From positions 186,001 to 250,000 of the forward strand of contig NZ_FRDH01000003.1 in NCBI RefSeq assembly GCF_900143205.1: a stretch of DNA of 64,000 nt, read 5' to 3'. The notes beneath the pieces are model-generated. The model was not told the DNA's origin and searched no databases. It was given only the letters and a program-made list of their open reading frames with translations. Positions within the stretch are counted from its first letter, which is position 1. Each line of letters starts with the position of its first letter. Source of the stretch: Butyrivibrio hungatei DSM 14810. GTDB taxonomy: Bacteria; Bacillota; Clostridia; Lachnospirales; Lachnospiraceae. Position numbers and translations under genes: made by a program. Positions 1 through 8,117 of this stretch are shown here, one piece after another.

Positions 1-39
1 AGCTCCTAAGAAACCTGAAATAATATCTATCTTTGTCAT
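1..39 (-). CDS. CobW/G3E-family GTPase, first 13 codons (partial)
   Basis: Only the N-terminus lies in the window. Read on the minus strand it starts with ATG at 39-37 and runs off the left edge as MTKIDIISGFLGA. That is the beginning of a CobW/G3E GTPase: a beta strand leading into the GFLGAGKT P-loop. A GGAG Shine-Dalgarno sits 5 nt upstream of the ATG. Family members are metal-chaperone GTPases for zinc, cobalt or nickel enzymes; the specific metal cannot be told from 13 residues. The next gene on the same strand begins far upstream, so this is probably a separate unit. Confidence 0.6.
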   Translation of the reverse strand, partial: MTKIDIISGFLGA

Positions 40-124
40 TATGTCTCCAATCTGCATAGTTACCTATGCTATAACCACTACAACAAACTATATTCTATGC
101 AGACATAAATAAAAAGTCAAGAAA

Positions 125-1999
125 TCACATAGAGGCTGAATTTGCGGCGCCCTGCGGATTTTCAGCGCCATTTTCTTCCATAGACTCGCTGTTTTCTTCT
201 TCACAAGCACCAGCTTCTTCTTTAGAATTTTCACTTGCCGAAGATTCATTTGTCACAGCTTCATTTGTAGGGGCTGTTTCTTCATTTTTATCCTCGTCGA
301 TCTGGTCTTTATCTATCTGATCTGTTTTTTCTGTTTCAGAGGTTATACCTCCTTCTTCAGTTATATCGCTTGAATCTGCCTCTTTTTCCATATCAAAGTC
401 TCCAAGAAGGGCACCAATATCGATCTGTCCGGGATTTTCTACAGCCATATGAGATGTCTCTACATTAGTAACTGGAAGGTTATGATCATATGATGAATAG
501 TCAGGGCCAAAGGTAATATGCGCTGTAACAACCTGTCCATGAACATATCCACATGAAGCTCTATAGCCCATTAGCTGTCCTTCTCTTTTTCCGCACCTAA
601 GATCTCTTTTGGTCTCAACATCCAAAAGATGTCCATTTCTCTGGCGCACAACATCTGCGCTACCTGCATATTCAAAATGGTCCGGACTATGTCCTATCTT
701 GTCATATCCGCAGTAATCACAATGCCACCTAAAGAAAGCTTCCCCATCTACATCATAGAGGTAACCTGCATTATTTGTACTCTCAGAGGTCCAGTATTTG
801 TAAACAAATCTTGTACTATAGCAATCGCTTGTATGCTTGTGATAGTAGCTTTCTGTGTAGCATCCACCTTTCCTATCCTCACTCACATACTGATCATTGC
901 ATTCGTTTCCAGTGCCATCAGTGTGAAAGTGGTATTCATACTCAACCTTTCCAGCAATATCTCCATTATCAAGCACTATCTGCTGTGGAATATTTCTGAT
1001 AGCTTCGCTAAACTGCGCGAATGTGGCATCCTCATTTATAGTCACGCCTTTTGTGAGCAATGCGGATGCCAATAGCTTTTTGCCATCACTCACACGCTGA
1101 AAAACCTGATCAAGCTTTCCATTGATACCGTTTATCTCACCGGTTAGGTAATCCATGATCCCCGAAAAACTATCGTTTGATACGTCCGATATTTTCTCAA
1201 AGTTCTCAGCAATACTGATATTTAGCTCATTGAACTTATTATTTGTATTGTTGTTGACCTCGGTAAATCCTTTATCCGTAATACTAAGCATCTCTTCCAG
1301 CTTACTATTGGTCTCATTTATAAGCTGATCGATATTTGTAGAAAAGGCATTATCAAGCTCTGTAAGTTTTTTATCAAGGCTATCAAACTTATCAGAAAGA
1401 GTTTTATTCATGTCAGTATTATTCTTATCAATAAGCTCTTTTATCTCCCCAAGAAGAGCCTTATTATCGCCTTGTGCCTTGTCAAAGCTTGTTTGGATAT
1501 CCTTGATGCTTTGAGTTACGCTGTTAAACTCCTTTGTGATCTTCTCGCTGTTTTCACCATTGTTTGACTCTATCAGCTCTTTTAACTCCTGAAGCTGAGT
1601 CTGGGTACTTGTTACCGAAGTCTGTATCTCTTTTAAGTTCCCACCGATAGTTGCTACTTTTTCAGTTATGGTCTCGTTTGACTTATCCTCTTTTGTCAGC
1701 TCATAAAAAGAGTCAAGACCTTCCTGGCTGTCTGAAATCGACTTGTCGAGCTGAGATAGATACTCGTGAAGCTCGTCTAATTTGTCGTTTGTCTGCTGCT
1801 TACTTTCTTTTTCACTTTCTGCAAACTCCTCCTTTGCACTTGCCGCAACTACAGGAGTGCTAAGATAAATTAGCCCTCCGCACAGGACAAGAGCAATGAC
1901 TACAGCCACTGCCACGACCATAGTGTCATGTCTTTTAAGCTTTTTCAAAAGAAGCTTAACCGAATTGTTTTGTTTTTCCCATTTTTCCCTTAATTTCAT
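125..1999 (-). CDS. Membrane-anchored coiled-coil protein with Cys/His-rich domain
   Basis: This 624-residue protein has no function I recognise. It has a short basic N-terminus, one transmembrane segment at about residues 27-52, and a long coiled coil at about 55-330 full of heptad-like Leu/Ile, Glu, Lys and Asn repeats. A short tail-fibre-like stretch (around LLASALLTKGV) follows. Residues about 350-510 are rich in Cys, His, Tyr and Trp (paired CDYC, repeated HxH, several single Cys), which could bind metal or form disulfides. The C-terminal 90 residues are very acidic, Glu- and Ser-rich and probably disordered. The topology suggests the coiled coil and Cys/His domain lie outside the membrane. 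The start is supported by AGAAAGGA upstream of ATG. It stands alone, and no terminator was seen after it. Confidence 0.7.
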   Translation of the reverse strand: MKLREKWEKQNNSVKLLLKKLKRHDTMVVAVAVVIALVLCGGLIYLSTPVVAASAKEEFAESEKESKQQTNDKLDELHEYLSQLDKSISDSQEGLDSFYELTKEDKSNETITEKVATIGGNLKEIQTSVTSTQTQLQELKELIESNNGENSEKITKEFNSVTQSIKDIQTSFDKAQGDNKALLGEIKELIDKNNTDMNKTLSDKFDSLDKKLTELDNAFSTNIDQLINETNSKLEEMLSITDKGFTEVNNNTNNKFNELNISIAENFEKISDVSNDSFSGIMDYLTGEINGINGKLDQVFQRVSDGKKLLASALLTKGVTINEDATFAQFSEAIRNIPQQIVLDNGDIAGKVEYEYHFHTDGTGNECNDQYVSEDRKGGCYTESYYHKHTSDCYSTRFVYKYWTSESTNNAGYLYDVDGEAFFRWHCDYCGYDKIGHSPDHFEYAGSADVVRQRNGHLLDVETKRDLRCGKREGQLMGYRASCGYVHGQVVTAHITFGPDYSSYDHNLPVTNVETSHMAVENPGQIDIGALLGDFDMEKEADSSDITEEGGITSETEKTDQIDKDQIDEDKNEETAPTNEAVTNESSASENSKEEAGACEEENSESMEENGAENPQGAANSASM

Positions 2000-2185
2000 A
2001 TAGGATCCTTTCTGTTTTTACCCGCAGAAAAGCCCAAAACACTCTTACTGCGAGCGTATTATAAAATAAAAGTGGAAAATCATCGGAAGAACATCCGTGA
2101 TTATCTGTCAGCTGAATGCCGACAAATGAAAATTATACAGAAAAGAAACTAAAAATCAATACAAGTCAAAAAAAATAAATAAAAT

Positions 2186-2746
2186 TCATTCTTTGATCAC
2201 AATTCGACTGCACACTAGTGCCCCCACTATTCCTATAACAGCACCACTGATAATTCCAGAAATCCACAAAACTGGCAGGTACCAAATTATTGCCCTTGTG
2301 TTTAATAAGATCATAGCTACGATTATCTGACCAACATTATGAGTAATACCGCCAGCAACGCTAACTCCAGTCACACTAAAGCATGAAGTCTTCTTTAACA
2401 GGATCATTACTAATGTACTGAGCATTCCTCCAGCTATGGAAAAAGCAAAGCCCATGATATTCCCAAAAAGTATTGAGACAACTACTATCCTGACTACATT
2501 TATGAAAAACGCATTCTTTTCCCCAAGAACATAGAGAGCAACCAGAACAACAATGTTAGTAAGTCCAAGCTTAACTCCAGGAACATAGAGAGCAACCAGA
2601 ACAACAATGTTAGTAAGTCCAAGCTTAACTCCAGGAACAGCAAAAAAAGCCGGGATCTGCATCTCGACATAGCTTAAGATCATGGCAAGAGCTGCCAATG
2701 CACCATTTAATGCCACCTTCTGTGTATTACTCATTTTTGTCTCCAA
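2186..2746 (-). CDS. Gx transporter family membrane protein with internal duplication
   Basis: This 186-residue, highly hydrophobic protein matches the Gx transporter family, also annotated as heptaprenyl diphosphate synthase component I. The family hallmark, a short amphipathic start followed by FFAVPGVKLGLTNIV, is present. These are small integral membrane proteins of roughly 165-175 residues, resembling ECF-type substrate-binding subunits; the substrate is unknown. It lies 7 bp after the NusG-II gene, the usual pairing, and the two are probably co-transcribed. The striking oddity is a perfect in-frame 18-residue tandem repeat (PGVKLGLTNIVVLVALYV twice) in the second membrane segment, which the family does not normally have. 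It adds a second copy of a transmembrane stretch and may alter topology or inactivate the protein. Confidence 0.85.
   Translation of the reverse strand: METKMSNTQKVALNGALAALAMILSYVEMQIPAFFAVPGVKLGLTNIVVLVALYVPGVKLGLTNIVVLVALYVLGEKNAFFINVVRIVVVSILFGNIMGFAFSIAGGMLSTLVMILLKKTSCFSVTGVSVAGGITHNVGQIIVAMILLNTRAIIWYLPVLWISGIISGAVIGIVGALVCSRIVIKE
2527..2634. repeat. Perfect 54-bp tandem duplication inside the Gx gene
   Basis: Positions 2527-2580 and 2581-2634 are identical across all 54 bases and directly adjacent. The unit length is a multiple of three, so the frame is kept and 18 residues are duplicated. The lack of any mismatch implies a very recent event, or an assembly error. Confidence 0.97.
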
Positions 2747-2753
2747 TTATTAT

Positions 2754-3146
2754 TCAGCCAACTACAGTATCGTAGTCATGTTCACTCTTTATCTTGCCAG
2801 CGCTTCTTATTTCCACCACCACTCTATTTGGCAGGCATATTATGGACTGTCCATCTTTGTTTATCTTTCCCATGTGAACACACAGTTTGTCAGGACATGA
2901 AGCCTCTTTTAAATAGGCATATCTATCCTGAATGACGAGAATATTAGTTCCTCCGTTGTAGCCTGATATCTCAAACTCAAGATCTTCATCAATAGGAAAA
3001 GAGTATGCTTCTACACCATCAATACTGACCACAACCTCTGTGCCACCTTTTTGAGTGAGTTTTACTCCACCTAGAATAAACAAAAAAATAATAAGGAGTA
3101 TTCCTATCAGGTATATGTCATTTTTCCTCAAAAGTGTTTTTTTCAA
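2754..3146 (-). CDS. NusG domain II-containing protein
   Basis: This 130-residue protein has an N-terminal membrane anchor at about residues 12-32. Its extracytoplasmic domain matches the NusG domain II family (PF07009), including the CPDKLCVHMGKI segment with two Cys and the later IICLPNRVVVEI strand. These proteins usually sit beside Gx transporter genes, and sometimes FMN-binding or Rnf genes, as here. The biochemical role is not established. The start codon is TTG, preceded by GGGAG at suitable spacing; no ATG in frame fits better. It is the first gene of a two-gene unit with the Gx gene 7 bp downstream. Confidence 0.85.
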   Translation of the reverse strand: MKKTLLRKNDIYLIGILLIIFLFILGGVKLTQKGGTEVVVSIDGVEAYSFPIDEDLEFEISGYNGGTNILVIQDRYAYLKEASCPDKLCVHMGKINKDGQSIICLPNRVVVEIRSAGKIKSEHDYDTVVG

Positions 3147-3164
3147 AGCAATGCTCCCTAAAAA

Positions 3165-3208
3165 AATCCTTGTACTGTTTAGATTATACTCTAATCAGCA
3201 CAAGGATT
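3165..3208 (-). terminator. Rho-independent terminator after cheR
   Basis: On the minus strand the arms AATCCTTGT and ACAAGGATT enclose a second paired stretch (CTGATTAGA/TCTAAACAG), followed by seven T residues. It lies between the cheR stop and the start of the NusG-II gene, so it ends the cheR transcript. Confidence 0.8.
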
Positions 3209-3236
3209 GATATTTTTATTTACTTATTTTCTCAGA

Positions 3237-4022
3237 TCATGCCTTTGGTTTCTCGTAATAGAATGAATTCTTACGGATAAATCCAATATCTTTGTAGTTT
3301 ACGATCTGCTCAGTACTTCCAATAAAGAGGATTCCGCCAGGAGCAAGGTGCTCATAATATTTTCTAAATACTTCATCCTTAGCTTCTTCTGTGAAGTAAA
3401 TGAGAACATTTCTACATACGATAAGATGGCAATCCTTTGGATATGGGTCTCTTAAAAGATCTGCCTGCTTAAAGGTAACTCTCGATGTGATCTCGCTAGA
3501 AACCTTCATTCTGCCATCTTCTGTCTCTGTAAAGTATTTCTTTTTAAACTCATCAGGAACATTAGATATCTCTTTCTTGTCATAAATAGCAGCTTTAGCC
3601 TTAGCAAGAACCACTGCGTCAAGATCTGTTGCATAAACGTTTATCTGATTAAGTGGAATGTGCTTGGAAAGAAGCATAACAATAGTATATGGCTCATCAC
3701 CTGTTGAGCAGGCAGCACTCCATATCTTAAGGTTCTTACCAAACTTGCCCATAAGCTCAGGAACCATTTCCTTATCCATTAAATTCCACTGGTCCATATT
3801 TCTAAAGAACTCAGAAACATTGATAGTAAGATATGTAACAAAAGAATCAAGAGCTTCTCTGTCTTTCTTGATAAGACCAAGGAATCCATCATATCCCTTA
3901 ACTTCATACTTACCAATAAGAGTATCGATTCTTCTCTTCATCTGTTTTTCTTTATATGCATTGAGATCAATCTTAGTTAAATCATATACGCCTTTTTTAA
4001 ACCACTCGTAATCGTATTCCAT
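3237..4022 (-). CDS. cheR: CheR-type chemoreceptor glutamate methyltransferase
   Basis: This protein transfers methyl groups from S-adenosylmethionine to glutamates of chemoreceptors for chemotaxis adaptation. The 261 residues show the small N-terminal helical CheR domain (to about residue 75, ending in SEFFRN) and then the Rossmann-like methyltransferase. SAM-binding residues are visible in WSAACSTGDEPYTI, the acidic YATDLD strand, and CRNVLIYF. Length is normal for the family. ATG is preceded by a strong AGGAGGAAGG. It is monocistronic, with its own promoter upstream and a terminator downstream; no other chemotaxis operon gene is adjacent, though a CheY-like gene lies at 32256. Confidence 0.95.
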   Translation of the reverse strand: MEYDYEWFKKGVYDLTKIDLNAYKEKQMKRRIDTLIGKYEVKGYDGFLGLIKKDREALDSFVTYLTINVSEFFRNMDQWNLMDKEMVPELMGKFGKNLKIWSAACSTGDEPYTIVMLLSKHIPLNQINVYATDLDAVVLAKAKAAIYDKKEISNVPDEFKKKYFTETEDGRMKVSSEITSRVTFKQADLLRDPYPKDCHLIVCRNVLIYFTEEAKDEVFRKYYEHLAPGGILFIGSTEQIVNYKDIGFIRKNSFYYEKPKA

Positions 4023-4070
4023 AAGTGTTCCTTCCTCCTGGTAAATGATTATTTGTTACGTTCTTATTTA

Positions 4071-4099
4071 ATTTTATAGTGGATAGAATATTCTGACAA
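4071..4099 (-). promoter_or_regulatory. Sigma-A-type promoter for cheR
   Basis: Reading the minus strand, TTGTCA (4099-4094) is separated by 17 bp from TAAAAT (4076-4071), within an AT-rich stretch about 50 bp before the cheR start. By-eye consensus match only. Confidence 0.45.
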
Positions 4100-4132
4100 A
4101 TTAAATTATTATAAAGCATTGAGAAACAAAAA

Positions 4133-4160
4133 AGAGCGGTGGTCCATAGACCACCGCTCT
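4133..4160 (-). terminator. Rho-independent terminator after rpsA
   Basis: A perfect 12-bp GC-rich stem (AGAGCGGTGGTC/GACCACCGCTCT) with a 4-nt loop is followed on the minus strand by TTTTTTG. It lies 15 bp after the rpsA stop and closes the long cmk-ispH-rpsA operon. Confidence 0.93.
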
Positions 4161-4175
4161 AAGTAATAGTCTTTA

Positions 4176-5318
4176 TCAATTCTCTTCGTTCTGCTCTGCG
4201 ATAACCTTATCGATATCTACTGAAACAACATCTGAATCATCAGCAGCTGCCTCTTCGCTAGGCTCTGGAGCAAACATAGCCTTGATTGAAAGGCTGATCT
4301 TCTTCTCATCCTCGTTGAAGTCTACGATCTTAGCTTCAACTTCCTGACCTACCTTAAGTACGTCTGCTGGCTTCTCAACATGCTCTTTAGCGATCTGAGA
4401 AACATGAAGTAAAGCGTCAATACCTGGCTCAAGCTCTACAAATGCACCGAAATCTGTCATTCTAGCAACTTTACCCTTTACTACATTTCCTACAGCATAC
4501 TTGTCTGTAGCATCCTTCCAAGGATTCTCGTTGTCAAACTTTCTTGAAAGAGCAATCTTGCTACCATCAATTGACTTAACAAGAACCTTAACTGTATCTC
4601 CAACCTTGAAGACTTTCTTAGGGCTCTCAACACGTCCCCAGCTCATCTCTGAAATATGGAGAAGTCCGTCTGCACCACCAAGATCGATGAATGCACCGAA
4701 ATCTGTAACATTCTTAACAACACCGTCAACTACATCGCCAGCTTTGATTGTATCAAAGAGCTTCTTAGCCTGCTCAGCCTTCTCAGCTGTAACAAGCATT
4801 CTTCTGTTTCCGATGTATCTTCTTCTCTTAGGATTGTACTCAGTTACTACGAACTGGATCTCCTGATCCTGATACTTTGAAAGATCTTTTTCATAGCTGT
4901 CTGATACAAGGCTAGCTGGAATAAAGATTCTAACCTCATCAACTACTACTGTGAGTCCACCCTCAAGTACCTGAACAACCTTAGCTGTAAGTACTTCTTT
5001 GTTGTTGAAGGCTTCTTCGATTCTCTTGTTGCCTCTGTCGATGGCAAGTCTCTTGTATGAAAGAATAACCTGTCCGTCAGCATCGTTGGTCTTAAGGACC
5101 TTAACGTCCATTGTGTCACCAACTTTAACGGCGGTTGTAAGGTCAATGCTGTTGTCGTTGCTATATTCGTTCTTGGTTAAAATACCGTCGGACTTGTAAC
5201 CAATGTTAAGGATTATCTCGTCAGGCTTAACGTCAATAACAGTTCCCTCAACAACCTCCCCTGTGTGAATTGTTTTGAACGATTCGTTAAGCATCTGTTC
5301 AAAAGTTTGTTCTGACAT
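4176..5318 (-). CDS. rpsA: Ribosomal protein S1-like, four S1 domains
   Basis: This 380-residue RNA-binding protein is built from four S1/OB-fold repeats at about residues 16-85, 105-170, 190-260 and 275-345. Repeats 3 and 4 carry the canonical TDFGAF and GLLHxSE/ALLHVSQ motifs, while repeats 1 and 2 are more diverged, as is usual. Firmicute S1 is shorter than the six-repeat Escherichia coli protein and its ribosomal role is less strict. The C-terminus is acidic. The ATG lies inside the 3' end of ispH (20-nt overlap) and has AGGAGG ten nt upstream, which fixes the start. In many Clostridia IspH and S1 are fused; here they are separate but translationally overlapping. Confidence 0.92.
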   Translation of the reverse strand: MSEQTFEQMLNESFKTIHTGEVVEGTVIDVKPDEIILNIGYKSDGILTKNEYSNDNSIDLTTAVKVGDTMDVKVLKTNDADGQVILSYKRLAIDRGNKRIEEAFNNKEVLTAKVVQVLEGGLTVVVDEVRIFIPASLVSDSYEKDLSKYQDQEIQFVVTEYNPKRRRYIGNRRMLVTAEKAEQAKKLFDTIKAGDVVDGVVKNVTDFGAFIDLGGADGLLHISEMSWGRVESPKKVFKVGDTVKVLVKSIDGSKIALSRKFDNENPWKDATDKYAVGNVVKGKVARMTDFGAFVELEPGIDALLHVSQIAKEHVEKPADVLKVGQEVEAKIVDFNEDEKKISLSIKAMFAPEPSEEAAADDSDVVSVDIDKVIAEQNEEN

Positions 5319-6153
5319 AATTCTGAACCTCCTCGATAATGTTCTTTGGGGTTGATGCCCCGGCGGTAATACCCACTAATGATACATCCTCTCCTAATTT
5401 AAGATGCAGATCATCAAGGGTTTGAATAAAATATGTTCTGGCACATTTCTGACTGCATATTTCATACAGTTTTCTTGAATTAGAACTGTGCGCTCCTCCA
5501 ATCACAATCATGACATCAGCTTCAGATGCAATCTTCTCTGCTTCTGACTGACGTTCATCCGTTGCATTGCATATAGTATTCACAATATTAATATTGTAAC
5601 CGTTATTTTTAAAGATTTCAACGGTTTCTTGAAATTTCTTCTTGTTGAATGTAGTCTGTGACACAACTGTGTATTCCAGTTCCCTGTTTTCGCTGAATTT
5701 TGCTGCATTTTCAGGACTGTCTACAACATACACTCTATCTCCGGCATAACTGACAATTCCTTCAACTTCAGGATGGTTAGCACTGCCTACCACTATAATG
5801 CCCTTACCGTTTCCACTCTCTTCCTGAACGATCTTGTGAATTCTTTTTACAAAAGGACATGTGGCATCGATCACCTCAAGGCCAGTCCTCGAAAGCTTCT
5901 CATGTACCTCTTTGGTAACGCCATGAGATCTGATGACAATGATCCCATTTTCAAGACCTTCGATCTCTTCCGGGCTCTCTATGACCTTCACGCCTTTTTT
6001 CTCAAGATCTCCAACAACGATCTCATTGTGGATTATGGGACCATATGTATAAATATTCAAGTCGGTCTTTTTTTCGATCTGTTCATAAACAGTATCAACT
6101 GCTTTTGTTACACCAAAGCAAAAACCTGCATGTTCAGCTACTACTACATTCAT
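5299..6153 (-). CDS. ispH: 4-hydroxy-3-methylbut-2-enyl diphosphate reductase
   Basis: IspH (LytB) is the last enzyme of the MEP isoprenoid pathway, reducing HMBPP to IPP and DMAPP with a 4Fe-4S cluster. The three cluster cysteines are visible in GFCFGV, DATCPFV and NTICNAT. Substrate-binding segments IRSHGV, SANHPEV and SSNSRKLYEI are intact. The reading frame extends to a GTG at 6165, but I place the start at the ATG at 6153 (MNVVVAEHAG): it has GAAAGTGAG upstream, gives the usual IspH N-terminus and 284 residues. It follows cmk by 8 bp and overlaps rpsA by 20 nt, so all three are almost certainly co-translated from one mRNA. Confidence 0.96.
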   Translation of the reverse strand: MNVVVAEHAGFCFGVTKAVDTVYEQIEKKTDLNIYTYGPIIHNEIVVGDLEKKGVKVIESPEEIEGLENGIIVIRSHGVTKEVHEKLSRTGLEVIDATCPFVKRIHKIVQEESGNGKGIIVVGSANHPEVEGIVSYAGDRVYVVDSPENAAKFSENRELEYTVVSQTTFNKKKFQETVEIFKNNGYNINIVNTICNATDERQSEAEKIASEADVMIVIGGAHSSNSRKLYEICSQKCARTYFIQTLDDLHLKLGEDVSLVGITAGASTPKNIIEEVQNYVRTNF

Positions 6154-6161
6154 ATAATAAC

Positions 6162-6821
6162 TCACTTTCTGAATAACTGAATTATCTTTTCTGCCACTTC
6201 ATTTATTGACATATCTGATGAATCTACAAGAACAGCATCGTCTGCCTGCTTTAAAGGAGATATATCTCTGTGCATATCTCTGTAGTCACGATCTATAATA
6301 TCCTTCTCGATAGTATCGATGTCACATTCAACGCCCTTTGCAGTTAGCTCCTTATATCTTCTGTCAGCTCTTACCTTAGAGCTTGCTGTAAGGTAAACCT
6401 TAAGCTCAGCATTAGGAAGTACCACTGTTCCAATGTCTCTTCCATCCATAACAACATCTGTTTCGCTGGCAAGCTTTTGCTGAAGTTCAACAAGCTTCTT
6501 TCTAACATCACCATTTACGCTACTAGCAGATGCCATATTTCCAACTTCCTCAGTTCTGATGAGGCCGTTTACATTTTCTCCATTTAGATAAACTACCTGT
6601 TCACCATTTTCATGTTTGATGGTGATATCAGCTTCTACGCAGGTCTTACTGATCTTGTCTGATTCTTCCGCTTTGATACCCTTTTTTATCATGAAAAGAG
6701 CCATTGCTCTATACATTGCACCTGTGTCAACGTATATAAATCCAAGTTCCTTAGCTACCATCTTAGCTATTGTGCTCTTTCCTGCTCCTGCAGGTCCATC
6801 AATTGCGATTGCTTTTCCCAT
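6162..6821 (-). CDS. cmk: Cytidylate kinase
   Basis: It phosphorylates CMP and dCMP to the diphosphates using ATP. The 219 residues start with the P-loop GPAGAGKSTIAK at about residue 8. DTGAMYRA and DGRDIGTVV, which bind the cytidine monophosphate, and the late RRYKEL and DRDYRDMHR arginines also match the family. The ATG has AGGAG seven nt upstream. It lies 19 bp after the HI0933-like flavoprotein and 8 bp before ispH, an arrangement common in Clostridia. Confidence 0.97.
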   Translation of the reverse strand: MGKAIAIDGPAGAGKSTIAKMVAKELGFIYVDTGAMYRAMALFMIKKGIKAEESDKISKTCVEADITIKHENGEQVVYLNGENVNGLIRTEEVGNMASASSVNGDVRKKLVELQQKLASETDVVMDGRDIGTVVLPNAELKVYLTASSKVRADRRYKELTAKGVECDIDTIEKDIIDRDYRDMHRDISPLKQADDAVLVDSSDMSINEVAEKIIQLFRK

Positions 6822-6840
6822 ATCATATCTCCTAAAAAAA

Positions 6841-8106
6841 TTAAATAACAGCAGATTTACCTGCCAAATGTCCAGTAGACCAGGCTACCTGAAGGTTATA
6901 ACCTCCAGTCTCAGTATCCACATCAATAACTTCTCCAGCAAAGAAAAGTCCGGAAACAAGCTTTGATTCCATAGTGGATGGATTTATTTCCTTGACGTTT
7001 ACTCCGCCTTTTGTGATGATGGCTTCATTAAAGCTTCTGGTTCCAGTAATGGTCATAGGAAGGTTCTTGATAAGCTTCACAAATCCAAGCCTTTCTTCCT
7101 TGGTGATCTCATTTACTTTTTTGTCTGGATCGATTCCTGATAATCTTATCATTACAGGAATTAGTTTGGAAGGGAACAATCCTCCCACAACATTTTTAAA
7201 ACTCTTATTGAGGTTATCTTCAAAATCTCTTAAAACTCTTTTATCAAGCTGTTCATCTGTAAGAGCTGGCTTAAGATCAAGAACAAGCTTGTAGTTCTTC
7301 GTCTTTTGATAATAACAACTGCTTGTGAGAACTAAAGGTCCGCTTACTCCAAAATGAGTAAAAAGCATCTCTCCAAAGCCGTCGTAAACTGGTTTTACTT
7401 TCTTCTTTTTTGCTTCGCTGTTCTGATCGTCAAGAAGCATCTTAAGTCCAACATTTTTCAGCGACAATCCCTGAAGCTCTCTGCACCATGGCTCTTTTAT
7501 CTCAAATGGAACAAGGGATGGCTCAGGATCAACAATGGTGTGCCCCATGCTCTTTGCGAATTTGTATCCATCACCGGTTGATCCTGTTGAAGGATAGGAC
7601 ATTCCGCCAGTGCAAACGATAACACTGTCAAACTCTTCCCTTGTAATAGGCTCATCATCTCTGCCATAGGTGACAGCACTTACAGCCCCTGCACTGCTCT
7701 CTATCGAAAGGATTTCTGTTCCAAACTCAACTTTTACACCTGCTTTTTTAACAGCATCAAACAAAGTTCTGATGATATCGGATGAGTGATCGCTGACAGG
7801 AAATACCCTCTCTCCACGCTCTGTTTTAAGGTGACATCCGTTATTTTCAAAAAAATCCATAACTGCATTATTGTCAAAATCATATACCGCGCTGTACAAA
7901 AATCTTGGATTTCTCCTGACATAATTAAAATAGTCAGCTACATCGCAGGCGTTTGTTACATTACATCTTCCTTTTCCTGTGATATAGATCTTTTTGCCAG
8001 GTTTTTCATTTTTCTCAAAAATAGTGACGCTTCCGCTGCCCTGTGCAGCAGCAAGCGCCGCCATCATACCAGCTGCTCCGCAGCCAATAACTGCAATTTT
8101 TTTCAT
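6841..8106 (-). CDS. HI0933-family NAD(P)/FAD-dependent oxidoreductase
   Basis: This 421-residue flavoprotein belongs to the HI0933/YhiN family, which includes BaiN-type enzymes. The FAD-binding beta-alpha-beta motif GCGAAGMMAAL is at the N-terminus, followed by the family signature GRCNVTNAC near residue 50 and a C-terminal FAGEVIDVDTETGGYN motif. The substrate is unknown; BaiN-type members have been linked to bile acid reduction, but most have no assigned reaction. It sits 11 bp after the RpiR-type regulator and 19 bp before cmk. Confidence 0.92.
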   Translation of the reverse strand: MKKIAVIGCGAAGMMAALAAAQGSGSVTIFEKNEKPGKKIYITGKGRCNVTNACDVADYFNYVRRNPRFLYSAVYDFDNNAVMDFFENNGCHLKTERGERVFPVSDHSSDIIRTLFDAVKKAGVKVEFGTEILSIESSAGAVSAVTYGRDDEPITREEFDSVIVCTGGMSYPSTGSTGDGYKFAKSMGHTIVDPEPSLVPFEIKEPWCRELQGLSLKNVGLKMLLDDQNSEAKKKKVKPVYDGFGEMLFTHFGVSGPLVLTSSCYYQKTKNYKLVLDLKPALTDEQLDKRVLRDFEDNLNKSFKNVVGGLFPSKLIPVMIRLSGIDPDKKVNEITKEERLGFVKLIKNLPMTITGTRSFNEAIITKGGVNVKEINPSTMESKLVSGLFFAGEVIDVDTETGGYNLQVAWSTGHLAGKSAVI

Positions 8107-8117
8107 TAAAAATCCTC

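Noticed and set aside
2030..2075. TATAAT upstream of the coiled-coil gene as a promoter
   Set aside because: A -10 is present but no acceptable -35 at 16-18 bp was found.
4176..6153. IspH-S1 fusion
   Set aside because: Separate frames with a stop and a new AGGAGG-ATG; only a 20-nt overlap.
6154..6165. GTG start four codons upstream for ispH
   Set aside because: The ribosome site and the family N-terminus fit the ATG at 6153.
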